Shown here piece after piece: positions 13,549-25,814 of a DNA stretch of 64,000 nucleotides. Source of the DNA: Aristolochia californica (taxonomy: Eukaryota > Streptophyta > Magnoliopsida > Piperales > Aristolochiaceae); assembly GCA_029961685.1 (NCBI GenBank), contig JARWKL010000009.1, positions 19,587,237 through 19,651,236 on the forward strand. Direction: 5' to 3'. Position numbers and translations under genes: made by a program. How positions within the stretch are numbered: position 1 is the stretch's first letter; every line of letters starts with the position of its first letter. The notes under the pieces are model-generated. The model did not search any database. It saw only the letters and a list, made by a program, of their open reading frames with translations, and was not told the DNA's origin.

Positions 13549-15621
13549 TCCATTTTAGATATATACTTTTTTGATCAATCAAAACTTGAGTTTTCACTTT
13601 TCCCTTAATCTCATAGACAAAAAAGTGATTATATGACAACGAAATGAAAATTTTAGAGGTGGTGTAAGGAAAAAATTTAAAGCAATAACAAATGTAAGTA
13701 AAGAAAATATATTCATAAACCACAAATGAACACAAAAGTTTTGTTATCCAAGTTTGGGAAATTCCACTAGTTCAACAACCCCAATAGCTTGGAAGTTGAT
13801 AAGAAAATTTTTTTCCTACACATGCTTTAAAAAACGGATATGCATGCTTGAAACATGTTAATGATGCAAATGACCTATGGATCCAAAACCTTTTAAAGAG
13901 AATAACAAACCCCTCATTAAATTCTCAAGTTAATGTGCGGTGAGATATCTACCAGAGTCAAACAAGCCATTAATTTTCCCATTTAAAAAAAGTTGACCTA
14001 ACGATCATTGATGATTGTAAACTGATTTATCATGCATAAGGGGCTATATTTTTTTAAGGAAAGACTTATGGGTTGGGATTCAACACTGAGTTAAAACTCC
14101 CCTGCCTCCCCCTTTTCCCGATGATTGCAAAACCTGATATTTAAAAACTAAAAAGAGTTTACAATCCCTAAAAATTACAAACAATTTTTGGAAATATCAC
14201 TCTCTAAATTTGTGCATTGTGAATTTCCATTTTAGATATATACTTTTTTCTTAAATTAAAACTCGAATTTTAACTTTTCCCTTCTTCTCGTAGACAAAAA
14301 ACGAGACTAGATGACAATGAAATAAAAATTTTAGAGTTTGTATATGGAAAAAACTTAAAGCAATAACAAATGTGAGTAAAGAAAATTTATTCACACACCA
14401 CAAATGAACACAAAAGTTTTGTTATCCAAGTTTGGGAAATTCCACTAGTTCAACAACCCCAATTGCTTGGAATTTGATACGAAAGAGATTTTCCTACAAA
14501 TGCTTTAAAAAAGGGATATGCAAGCTTGAAACATGTTAAAGATACAAATGACCTATGGAACCAGAACCTTTTAAAGAGAATAACAAACCTCTTATTAAAT
14601 TATCAAGTGAACGTATGGTGGGATATTTACTCGAGGCAAACAAGCCTTTATTTTGCCCAATTACAAAACGTTGACCTAATGATCATTGATGATTCTAATG
14701 TGATTTATCATGCGTAACGGGCTATATTTTTGTAAGGAATGATTTATGGGTTGGGATTCAACACTCAGTTAAAATTCCTTCGCCTCCCCCTTTTCCCGAC
14801 GATTGCAAAACCTGATATATAAAAACTAAAAAGAGTTTACAATCCCTAAAAATTACCAACACTTTTTGGAAATATCTTTCTCTAAATTTGTGCATTGTGC
14901 ATTTTCATTTTAAATGTAAACTTCTTTCTTAAAATAAAACTTGAGTTTTCACTTTCCCCTTCATCTCGTAGACAAAAAAGAGAATACATGACAACGAAAT
15001 GAAAATTTTAGAGTTTGTGTATGGAAAAAACTTAAAGCAATAACAAATGTAAGTAAAGAAAATTTTTTCACACACCACAAATGAACACAAAATTTTTATT
15101 ATCCAAGTTTCGGAAATTCCACTACTTCAACAACCCCAATAGCTTGGAATTTGATAAGAAAGAGATTTTCCTACACATGCTTTAAAAAAGGGATATGCAT
15201 GCTTGAAACATGGTAAAGATGCAAATGACCTATGGATCCAAACCTTTTAAACAGAATGACAAACCGCTAATTAAATTATCAAGTGAACGTGCGGTGGGAT
15301 ATTTACCCGAGTCAAACAAGCCATTATTTTGGCCATTTATAAAAAGCTGACCTAACGATCATTTATGATTGTAAAGTGATTTATCATGCGTAATGGGCTA
15401 TATTTTTTTACGAAATGACTTATGGGTTGGGATTCAACACTCAGTTAAAATTCCCCCGCCTCCTTCTTTTTTCGACAATTGAAAAACCTTATATATAAAA
15501 AATAAAAAGAGTTTACAATCCCTAAAAATTACAGACAGTTTCGGAAATTGCTTTCTCTAAATTTGTGCATTGTGCATTTCAATTTGAGATCCATGCTTTT
15601 TTCTTAAATCAAAACTTGAGT

Positions 15622-15632
15622 TTTCACATGTT
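15622..15632 (+). other. Deletion junction, ~257 bp lost
   Basis: TTGAGTTTTCAC, normally followed by TTTTCCC, jumps to ATGTTAAAGATGC of the next monomer, giving a 418-bp unit. The string CA is shared at the edges, so junction homology is minimal. The loss removes the GTAAGTAAAG landmark, the ACTAGT site and the GCATGC element. Confidence 0.85.
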
Positions 15633-16171
15633 AAAGATGCAAATGACGTATGGATCCAAAACCTTTTAAAGAGAATAACAAACCACTCATTAAATTATCA
15701 AGTGAACGTGTGGTGGGATATTTACCAGAGTCAAACAAGCCATTATTTTGCCCAGTTACAAAAAGCTGACCTAACGACCATTGATGATTGTAAAGTGATT
15801 TATCATGCGTAACGGACTATATTTTTTTACGGAATGACTTATGGGTTGGGATTCATCACTCAGTTAAAATTCCCCAGCCCCCTTTTCCCGACGATTGCAA
15901 AACCTGATATATAAAAACTAAAAAGAGTTTACAATTCCTAAAAATTAAAGACACTTTTTGGAAATATCTCTCTCTAAGTTTTTGCATTGTGCATTTCTAT
16001 GTTAGATGTATGCTTTTTTCTTAAATCAAAACATGAGTTTTCATTTTTCCCTCATGTAGTCGACAAGAAAGAGAATAAATAACAACAAAATGAAAACTTT
16101 AGAGTTTGTGTATGGAAAAAATTTAAAGAAATAAAAAATTTAAGTAAAGAAAATTTATTCACACACCACAA

Positions 16172-16432
16172 ATGAACACAAAAGTTATGTTATCCAAGTT
16201 TGGGAAATTCCACCAGTTCAACAACCCTAATAGCTTGGAATTTGATATAAAAAGAGATTTTTCTAGACATGCTTTAAAAAATGGATATGCTTGTTTGAAA
16301 CATGTCAAAGATGCAAATGACCTATGGATCCGAAACCTTTTAAAGAAAATAACAAACCGCTCATTAAATTCTCAAGTGAACGTGCGGTGGATATTTACCC
16401 GAGTCAAAAAACCTATTATTTTGCCCATTTAA
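16172..16432 (+). other. 86-codon frame with a true ATG, unit 16295
   Basis: This is the only extended version of the recurring frame that I checked and found to open at ATG (ATGAACACAAAAG landmark). Two private changes create it: CACCAG in place of CACTAG removes the usual stop, and the frame is continuous into the TTGTTTGAAACATGTC region. It ends early because GGTGGAT has lost a G, as in the related unit 10926, shifting the 3' part to another frame (ending ...KKPIILPI). The product resembles nothing I recognise. I take it as a chance opening in a repeat. Confidence 0.12.
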
Positions 16433-16544
16433 AAAAAGCTGACCTAACGATCATTGACGAATGTACAGTGATTTATCATGCATAACGGGCTATATTTTTG
16501 TAAGGAATGACTTAAGGGTTGGGATTCAACACTCAGTAAAATCG

Positions 16545-16568
16545 CCCCCCCCCCCCCCCCCCCCCCCC
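16545..16568 (+). repeat. Poly-C run, 24 C, the longest homopolymer in the window
   Basis: Twenty-four uninterrupted C replace the interrupted C-rich tract of unit 16295 and account for the greater unit length of 686 bp. The true length may be affected by sequencing error in homopolymers. The minus strand is a G-run that could form a quadruplex. Confidence 0.88.
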
Positions 16569-17628
16569 TTTTCCCGACGATTGCAAAACTTGATATATAA
16601 AAACTAAAAAGAGTTTACAATCCCTAAAAATTACAGACACTTTTTGGAACTATCTCTCTCAAAATTTATGCATTGTGCATTTTAATTTTAGATGTATACT
16701 TTTTTCTTAAGACAAACCTTGAGCTTTCACTTTTCCCTTCATCTCGTAGATAAAAAAGAGAATAGATGACAACAAAATGAAAATTTTAGAGTTTGTGTAT
16801 GGAAAAAATTTAAAGCAATAAGAAATGTAAGTAAAGAAAATTTATTCACACACGACAAATGAACCCAAAAGTTTTGTTCTCCAAGTTTGGGAAATTCCAC
16901 TAGTTCAACAACCCCAATGGCATGGAATTTGATAAGAAAGATATTTTTCTACACATGCTTTAAAAAATTGATATGCATGCTTGAAACTTGTTAAAGATGC
17001 AAATAACATATGGATCCAAAACCTTTTAAAGAGAATAACAAACCTCTCATTAAATTCTCAGGTGAAAGTGCGGTGGGATATTTACCCAAGCCAAACAAGC
17101 CATTATTTTTTCCATTTACAAAAAGCTGACCTAACGATCATTGATAATTGTAAAATGATTTACCATGCGTAACGGGCTATATTTTTTTAAGGAATGACTT
17201 CTTGGTTGGGATTCAACACTCAGATAAAATCCCCCGCCTCCCCTTTTTTCCCACGATTGGAAAACCTGATATATTAAAACTAAAAAGAGTTTACAATCCC
17301 TAAAAATTGCAGACACTTTTTGGAAATTTCTCTCCCTATATTTGTGCTTTTTGAATTTCCATTTTCGATGTATACTTTTTTCTTAAATCAAAAATTGAGT
17401 TTTCACTTTTCCCTTCATCCCTTAGGAAAAAAAGAAAATAGATGACAACGAAATGGAAATTTTAGAATTTGTGTAAATAAAAAATTTAAAGCAATAACAA
17501 GTGTAACTAAAGAAAAATTATTAACACACCACAAATGAACACAAAAGTTTTATTATCAAAGTTTGGGAAATTCCACTAGTTCAACAACCCCAATAGCTTG
17601 GAATTTAATAAGAAAGAGATTTTTCTAC

Positions 17629-17640
17629 ACATGCTTGGAA
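17629..17640 (+). other. Deletion junction, ~22 bp between ATGCTT repeats
   Basis: A normal unit has ACACATGCTTTAAAAAATGG followed by ATATGCATGCTTG. Here ACACATGCTTGGAACATG joins the two ATGCTT copies, with one copy lost. This is a classical slippage product. It keeps the reading frame open into the 63-codon frame, giving an 87-codon frame at 17563-17826. Confidence 0.88.
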
Positions 17641-18672
17641 CATGTTAAAGATGCAAATGACCTATGGATCCAAAACCTTTTAAAGATAATTACAAACCGC
17701 TCACTAAATTATCAAGTGAACGTGCGGTGGGATATTTACCTGAGTCAAACAAGCCATTATTTTGCCCATTTACAAAAAGCTGACCTAACGATCATTGATG
17801 ATTGTAAAGTGATTTATCATGCGTAATGGGCTATATTTTTTTAAGGAATGACTTATGGGTTGGGATTCAAGACTCAGTTAAAATTCCACCACCTCCCCTT
17901 TTTCCAGACGATTGCTAAACCTGATATATAAAAACTAAAAAGAGTTTACAATCTCTAAAAATTACAGACACTTTTTGGAAATATCTCTCTCTAAATTTGT
18001 GCATTGTGCATTTCCATTTTAGATCTATACTTTTTTCTTAAATCAAAACTTGAGTTTTCATTTGTCCTCATGTCGAAGAAAAAAATAGAGAATAAAGAAC
18101 AACGAAATGAAAATTTTATAGTTTGTGTATGGAAAAAATTTAAAGCATTAACAAATGTAAGTAAAGAAAATTTATTCACACACCACAAATGAACACAAAA
18201 TTTTTGGTATCCAAGTTTGGGAAATTCCACTAGTTCAACAACCATAATAGCTTGGAATTAGATAAGAAAGAGATTTTCCTACATATGCTTTAAAAAAAGG
18301 GATATGCTTGCTCGAAACATGTTAAAGATGCAAATGACCTATGGATCCAAAATCTTTTAAATAGAATAACAAACCGCTCATTCAATTTTGAAGTGAACGT
18401 TTGGTGGTATATTTACTCGAGTCAAACAAGCCATTATTTTGCCCATTTACCAAAAGTTGTCCTAACGATCATTGATGATTGTAAAGTGATTAATCACACA
18501 TAGCAGGCTATATTTTTTTAAGGAATGACTTATGGGTTGGGATTCAACACTCAGTTAAAATTCCCCCACCTCCCCTTTTTCCGACGATTGTAAAACCTGA
18601 TATATAAAAACTAAAAAGTGTTTATAATCCCTAAAAATTACAGAAACTTTTTGGAAATATCTCTCTCTAAAT

Positions 18673-18996
18673 TTGTGTCCATTTCAACTTGAGATCCATG
18701 CTTTTTTCTTAAATCAAAACTTGAGTTTTCGCATTTTGCTTCATCGCGTAGATAAAAAAGGGAATAGATTACAAAGAAATGAAAATTTTAAAGTTTGTGT
18801 ATCGAAAAAATTTAAATCAATAACAAATGTAAGTAAAGAAAATTTATCCACACACCACAAAGGAATACAAAAGTTTTGTTATCCAAGTTTGGGAAAGTAC
18901 ACTAGTTTAACAACCCCAATCACTTGGAATTTGATTAGAAAGAGATTTTTCTACACATGCTTTAAAAAATGGATATGCATGCTTGAAACATGTTAA
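18673..18996 (+). other. 107-codon frame spanning two monomers; longest plus-strand opening
   Basis: Opens at TTG after the CT tract of unit 18312 and runs through the 3' half of that monomer into the start of unit 18983, closing just after the GCATGC element. The composition (many F, K, N, L, S) is what AT-rich DNA gives. No domain is recognised. It overlaps the start of the 63-codon frame of the next unit in a different phase. Unlikely to be a gene. Confidence 0.08.
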
Positions 18997-19315
18997 AGAT
19001 GGAAATGACCTATGGATCCAAAACCTTTTAAAGAGAATAACAAACCACTCATTAAATTCTCAAGTGAACGTGCGGTGCAATATTTACCCGACTCAGACAA
19101 GCCTTAATTTTCCCCATTTACAAAATGCTGACCTAACGATCATTGATAATTGTAAAGTGATTTATCATGCATAAGGGGCTATATATTTTTATGGAATGAC
19201 TTATGGGTTGGGATTCAACACTCAGTTAAAATTCCCCCGCCTCCCCCTTTTCCTGATGATTGCAAAACCAGATAAATAAAAACTAAAAGAGAGTTTAAAA
19301 TCCTTAAAAATTACC

Positions 19316-19326
19316 GACACAAACCG
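19316..19326 (+). other. Deletion junction, ~398 bp lost
   Basis: TTACCGACAC of one monomer is joined to AAACCGCTCATT of the next, leaving a 279-bp unit between phase points. The right-hand copy of the block (unit 27380) is full length here. The deletion is therefore private to the left copy and younger than the block duplication, unless it was repaired by exchange. Confidence 0.87.
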
Positions 19327-21530
19327 CTCATTAAATTCTCAAGTGAATGTGAGGTGGGATATCTACCTGAGTCAAACAAGCCATTATTTTGCCCATTTAA
19401 AAAAAGTTGACGTAACGATCATTGATGATTGTAAAGTGAATTATCATGCGTAACGGGCTATATTTTTGTAAGGAATGACTTATGGGTTGGGATTCAACAC
19501 TCAGTGAAAATCCCCCCGCCTCCTCCTTTTCCCCACGATTTCAAAACCTGATATATAAAAACTAAAAAGAGTTTACAATCCCTAAAAATTACATACAATT
19601 TTTGGAAATTTCTCTCTCTATATTTGTGCTCTTTGAATTTTTACTTTAGATGTATACTTTTTTCTTAAATCAAAACTTGAGTTTTCACTTTTTCCTTCAT
19701 CTCGTAGACAAAAAAAAGAATAGATGACAACGAAATGAAAATTTAGAGTTTGAGTACGAAAAATAATTTGAAGCAATAACAAATTTAAGTAAAGAAAATT
19801 CATTGACACACCACAAATGAACACAAAAGTTTTGTTATCCAATTTTGGGAAATTCCACTAGTTTAACAACCCCTATAGTGCCGAATTTGACAAGAAAGAG
19901 ATTTTTCTACACATGCATTAAAAAAGGGATATGCATGCTCTAAACATTTTAAAGATGCAACTGACCTATGGATCCAAAACCTTTTGAAGAGAATAACAAA
20001 CCACTCATTAAATTATAAAGTGGATGTGCGGTTGGATATTTACCCGAGTCAAACAAGTCATTATTTTGCCCAGTTAAAAAAAGCTGACCTAACGATCATT
20101 GATTATTGTAACGTGATTTATCATGCGTAACGAGCTATATTTTTGTAACGAATGACTTATGGGTTGCGATTCAACATTCAGTTAAAATTTCACCGATGAT
20201 TGCAAAACGTGATATATAAAAACGAAAAACAGTTTACCATCCCGAAAAATTATAGACACTTTTTCGCAATATCTCTCTCTAAATTTTTTCATTGTGCATT
20301 TCCATTTTAGATGTATACTTTTTTCTTAAATTAAAACTTGAGTTTTCACTTTTCCCTTCATCTCGCAAAAAAAAAAAGAGAATAGATGACAATGAAATGA
20401 AAATTTTAAAGTTTGTGTATGGAAAAAATATAAAACTATTACAAATGTAAATAAAGAAAATTTATTCACACACACAAATGAACACAATAATTTTGTTCTC
20501 CAAGTTTTTGAAATTCCACTAGTTCAACAACCCCAATAACTTGGAATTTGATAAGAAGGATATTTTTCTACACATGCTTTAAACAATGGATATGCATGCT
20601 TGAAACATTTTAAAGATGCAAATGACCTGTGAATCCAAACCCTTTTAAAGAGAATAACAAACCGCTTATTAAATTCTCACGCGATCGTGCGGTGGGATAT
20701 TTACCCGAGTCAAACAAGCCATTATTTTGCCCATTTACAGAAAGCTGACCTAACAATCATTGATGATTAGAAAGTGATTTCTCATGCGTAACAAGTTATA
20801 TTTTTGTAAGGAATGACTTATGGGTTGGGATTCAGCACTCAGTGAAAATTCCCCTGCCTCCTCCTTTTTTTCGAAAATTGCAAAACCACATATATAAAAA
20901 CTAAAAAGTGTTTACAATCCCTAAAAAATAAAGTCACTTTTTGGAAATCTCTCTCTCTAAATTTGTGCACTGTGCATTGCCTTTTTAGATGTATACTTTT
21001 TTCTTAAGTCAAAACGTGAGTTTTCACTTTTCCCTTCATCTCGTAGACAAAAAAAGAGAATAGATGAAACCGAAAGGAAAATTTTAGAGTTTGAGTATGG
21101 AAAAAAATTTAAAGCAAAAACAAATTTATGTAGAGAAAATTTATTCACACACCACTAATGAACACAAAAGTTTTGTTATCCAAGTTTGGGAAATTCCACT
21201 AGTTCAACAACCCCAATAGCTTGGAATTTGATAAGAAAGAGATTTTTCAACACATACTTTAAAAAATGGATATGCATGCTTGAAACATGTTAAAGATGCA
21301 AATGGCCTATGGATCTAAAACCGTTTAAAGAGAATAACAAACCGCTTATTAAATTCTCAAGTGAACGTGCGGTGGGATATTTACCCGAGTCAAACAAGCC
21401 ATTATTTTGCCCATTTAAAAAAAGCTGACCTAATGATCATTGATGATTGTAAAGTGATTTATCATACGTAACGGGCTATATCTTTGTAAGGAATGACTTA
21501 TGGGTTGGGATCCAACACTCAGTTAAAATT

Positions 21531-21544
21531 CCCCCGCCTCCCCC
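21531..21544 (-). other. C-rich tract with G-quadruplex potential (representative)
   Basis: CCCCCGCCTCCCCC on the plus strand gives GGGGGAGGCGGGGG on the minus strand: enough G pairs for a two-tetrad quadruplex. The tract sits about 25 bp before the TATA-like box in nearly every monomer and is the only GC-rich element in an AT-rich unit. The folding potential is inferred from the sequence pattern only. Confidence 0.4.
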
Positions 21545-24500
21545 TTTTCTCGACGAATGCAAAACCTGATATATAAAAACTAAAAATAGTTTACTATTCC
21601 TAAGAATTACAGATACTTTTTGGAAATATCTCTCTCTAAATTTGTGTATTGTTCCTTTCCATTTTAGATGTAAACTTTTTTCTTAAATCATAACTTGAGT
21701 TTTCACTTATCCCTTCTTCTCGTAGAGAAAAAAGAGAATAGTTGACAACGAAATGAAAATTTTAGAGTTTTTGTATGGAAAAAATTTAAAGCAATAACAA
21801 ATGTAAATAAATAAAATTTATTCACACCACAAATGATCACAAAAGTTTTGTTATCCAAGTTTGGGAAATTCCACTAGTTCAACAACCTCAATAGCGTGGA
21901 ATTTGATAAGAAAGAGATTTTTATAGGCATGCTTTAAAAATGTATATGCATGCTTGAAACATTTTAAAGATGCTAATGACCTATGGATCCAAAACCTTTT
22001 AAAGAGAATAACAGACCGCTCATTAAATTCTCAAGTGAACGTGCGATGGGATATTTACCTGAGTCAAACAAGCTATTATTTTGCCCATTTACAAAAAGCC
22101 GACCCAACGATCATTGATGATTGTAAAGTGATTTATCATGCGTACCAGGCTATATTTTTATAAGGAATGACTTAAGGGTGGGGATTCAACACTCAGATAA
22201 AATTCCCCTGCTTCCCCCTTTTCCCGAAGATTGCAAAACATGATATATAAAAACTAAAAAGAGTTTACAATCCCTAAAAATTACAGACACTTTTTGGAAA
22301 TATCTCTCTGTAAATTTTTGCATTGTGCATTTCCATTTTAGATGTATACTTTTTTCTTTAATCGAAACTTGAGTTTTCACTTTTCCCTTCATCTCGTAGA
22401 CAAAAAAGAGATGAAAGGCACATAGATGACAGTGAAATGAAAATTTTAGAGTTTGCGTATGGAAAAAATTAAATGCAACAAAAAATGTAAGTAAAAAAAT
22501 TTATTCACACACTAGAAATGAACACAAAAATTTTGTTATCCAAGTTTGGGAAATTCCACTAGTTCAACAACCCCTATAGCTTGGAATTTTATAAAAAAGA
22601 GATTTTTCCACACATGCTTTAAAAAATGAAATGCATGCTTGAATCATGTTAAAGATGCAAATGACCTATGGATCAAAACCTTTTAAAGAGAATAACAAAC
22701 CACTTATTAAATTTTCAAGTGAACGTGCGGTGGGATATTTATCCGAGTCAAAGAAGCCATTATTTTGCCCATTTACAAAAAGTTGACCTAACTATCTTTG
22801 ATGATAGTAAAGTGATTTATTATGTGTAACGGGCTATACTTTTTTAATGAATGATGAATTATGGGTTGGAATTCATCACTCAGTTAAAATTCCCCCGCCT
22901 CCCCCTTTTCCCGACGATTGCAAAACCTGAAATAAAAAAACTAAAAAGAGTTTGCAATCCCTAAAAATTACTGACACTTTTTGGAAATAACTCTCTCTAA
23001 ATTTGTGCATTGTGAATTTCCATTATAGATGTATACTTTTTTCTTAAATAAAAACTTGAGTTTTTACTTTTCCCTTCATCTCGTATACAAAAAAGAGAAT
23101 AGATGAAATCGAAAGGAAAATTTTAGAGTTTGAGTATGGAAAAAAATTTAAAGCAAAAACAAATTTAAGTAAAGAAAATTTATTCACACACCACAAATGA
23201 ACACGAAAATTTTTTTATCCAAGTTTGGAAAATTCTACTAGTTCAACAACCCCAATAGCTTGGAATTTGATAAGAAAGAGATTTTTCTACATATGCTTTA
23301 AAAAATGAATATGCATGCTTGAAAAATGTTAAAGATGTAAATGACCTAAGGATCCAAACCTTTTAAAGAGAATAACAAACCGCTCATTAAATTCTCAAGT
23401 GAACGTGTATTGGGCTAATTACCTGAGTCAAACAAGCCATTATTTTGCCCATTTACAAAATGCAGACCTAACGATCATTGATGATTGTAAAGTGATTTAA
23501 CAAGCGTAACGAGCAATATTTTTGTAAGGAATGACTTATGGGTTGGGATTCAACACTCACTTAAAATTCCCCCGCTTCCCCATTTTCCCGACGATTGCAT
23601 AACCTGATATATAAAAATTAAAAAGAGTTTACAATCCCTAAAAGTTACAGACACTTTTTGGAAATATCTCTTTCTAAATTTGTGCATTGTGCATTACAAT
23701 TTTTGATGTACACTTTTTTGTTAAATCAAAACTTGAACTTTCATATTTTCCTCCATCTCGTAGAAAAAAAAGAGAATAAATGACAACGAAAAGAAAAATT
23801 TAGAGTTTGTGTATGAAAAAATTTAAAGCAATAACAAATGTAAGTAAAGAAAATTTATTCACACACCACAAATGAACACAAAAGTTTTGTTATCCAAGTT
23901 TGTTAAATTCCACTAGTTCAACAACCCCAATAGCTTGGAATTTTATTAGAAATAGATTTTTCTACACATGCTTTAAAAAATGGATATACATGTTTGAAAT
24001 ATGTTAAATATGTAAATGAACTCTGGATCCAAACCTTTTAAAGAGAATAACAAACCCCTCATTAAATTGTCAAATGAACATTCAATGGGAAATTTACCCG
24101 AGTGAAACAAGCCATTATTTTGCCCAATTTAAAAAACTTGACCTAACGATCATTGGTGATTATAAAGTGATTTATCATGCGTAACAGGCTATACTTTTGT
24201 AAGGAATGACTTATGGGTTGGCATTCAACACTCAATTAAAATTCCCCTGCCTCCCCTTTTCCCGAGGATTGCAAAACCTGATAAATAAAAACTAAAAAGA
24301 GTTTACAATCCCTAAAAATTACAGACACTTTTTGGAAATATGTCTCTCTAAATTTGTGCATTGTGCATTTCCAATTTAGATGTATACTTTTTTCTGCAAT
24401 CAAAACTTGAGTTTTGTCTTTTTCCTTCATCTTGTAGACAAAAATGAGAAAAGATGACAACGAAATGAAAATTTTAGAGTTTGAGTATGGAAAAAATTTA

Positions 24501-24860
24501 AAGCAATAACAAATGCAAGTAGAGAAAATTTATTCACACACCACAAATGAACACAAAAGTTTTGTTATCCGAGTTTGGGAAATTCCACTAGTTCAACAAC
24601 CCCAATAGCTTGGAATTTGATAAGAAAGAGATTTATCTACACATGCTTTAAAAAATGGTTATGCAGGCTTGAAACTTCTTAAAGATTCTAATGACCAATT
24701 AATCCAAAACCTTTTAAAGAGAATAAAAAACCGCTCATTAAATTCTCAAGTGAACGTGTGGTTGGCTATTTACCCGAGTCAAACAAGCCATTGTTTTGCC
24801 CATTTACAAAAACCTGACAAAACTATCAAATACGATTCTAAAGTGATTTATCATGCCTAA

Positions 24861-25814
24861 CGGGCTATATTTTTTTAAGGAATGACTTATGGGCTGGGAT
24901 TCAACAGTCAATTAAAATTCCCCCGCCTCCACCTTTCCCGACGATTGTAAAACGTGATATATAAAAACTAAAAAGAGTTTACAATCCCTAAAAATTACAA
25001 ACACTTTTTGGAAATCTCTCTCTCTCTATATTTGTGCATTGTGCATTTCCTTTTTAAATGTAAACTTTTTTCTTAAAATAAAACTTAAGTTTTCACTTTC
25101 CCCTTCATCTCGTAGACAAAAAAGAGAATAGATGACAACGAATTGAAATTTTTAGAGTTTGAGTACGGAAAAAAATGTAAAGCAATAACAAATGTAAGTA
25201 AAGGAAATTTTTTCACACACCACAAATGAACACAAAATTTTTGTTATCCAAGTTTCGGAAATTCCAATAGTTCAACTACCCCAATAGCTTGGAATTTGAT
25301 AAGAAAGAGATTTTCCTACACATGCTTTAAAAAAGGGATATGCATGCTTGAAACATGTTAAAGATGCAAATGACCTATGGATCCAAACCTTTTAAAGAGA
25401 ATAACAAACTGCTAATTAAATTATCAAGTGAGCGTGTGGTGGGATATTTACTCGAGTCAAACAAGCCATTATTTTGCCTATTTACAAAAAGCTGACCTAA
25501 CGATCATTGATGATTGTAAAGTGATTTATCATGCGTAACGGGCTATATTTTTTTACGGAATGACTTATGGGTTAGGATTCATCACTCAATTAAAATTCCC
25601 CCGCCTCCCCTTTTTTTCGACGATTGCAAAACCTAATATATAAAAACTAAAAAGATTTTACAATCCCTAAAAATTATAGACACTTTTTGGAAATATCTCT
25701 CTCTAAGTTTCTGCATTGTGCATTTCCATCTTAGATGTATGCCTTTTTCTTAAATCAAAACTTGAGTTTTCACTTTTCCGTCATGTCGTAGACAAAAAAG
25801 AGAATAAATAACAA
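24861..25814 (+). repeat. Spacer monomers between the two long HOR copies
   Basis: This is the 3' part of unit 24669 plus most of unit 25348. Unit 25348 resembles 15203 and 5539: all have CGCTAATT- or TGCTAATT-type DNA in place of CGCTCATT, and AAGTTTCGGAAATTCC upstream. Its 3' half (TTTACGGAATGAC, GATTCATCACTCA) matches the 3' half of unit 15621. This places the left junction of the right-hand copy in material like that preceding unit 16295. Confidence 0.7.

Larger units (their letters stand above)
10926..16294 (+). repeat. Monomers 17-24 with two large rearrangements
   Basis: Contains a fused double unit (10926 to 11816, 890 bp instead of about 1,350) and a unit shortened to 418 bp (15203 to 15621). 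The order of types 10926, (remnant), 11816, 12490, 13166 matches 16295, 16981, 17635, 18312, 18983. Shared markers are GAAACATGTCAAAGATGC with ATGGATCCGAAACC (10926 and 16295), a long C-run in both, GAACATGTT (11816 and 17635), GAATTAGATAAG (12490 and 18312) and CAATATTTACCCGAC (13166 and 18983). Unit 13166 also shares AATTTTAGAGGT and an 'ATTCATAAACC'-like stretch with unit 26703. Confidence 0.85.
16295..18099 (+). repeat. Monomers 25-27, second copy of the 10926 series
   Basis: Unit 16295 has the CTTGTTTGAAACATGTC variant and the longest C-run of the window. Unit 16981 is the complete version of the type of which only about the last two-thirds survives near 11250-11815. Unit 17635 is a GGAACATG type that has lost about 22 bp at its 5' end. 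No non-satellite DNA is seen. Confidence 0.85.
18100..24860 (+). repeat. Long HOR block, left copy (phase points 18312-24669)
   Basis: Broadly collinear with 25815-32215. Paired units and their shared markers: 18312/26023 (GCTCGAAACATG, and GATTAATCACACATAGCAGG); 18983/26703 (GCAATATTTACCCGACTCA); 19262/27380 (GTGAATGTGAG, ATATCTACCTGAG); 20600/28054 (TGACCTGTGAATCCAAACCC, TCTCATGCGTAACAAG); 21954/28730 (TTTTTATAGGCATGC, CATGCGTACC, AGAGATGAAAGGCA); 22639/29416; 23319/30755 (CAGACCTAACGATC, GTGATTTAACAA); 23994/31416 (TTTTATTAGAAATAGATT, ATGGATATACATG); 24669/32024 (TTAAAGATTCTAATGACC). The offset falls from about 7,711 bp to 6,776 bp and rises again, so single units were gained or lost in each copy. 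Boundaries are approximate and read by eye. Confidence 0.8.
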
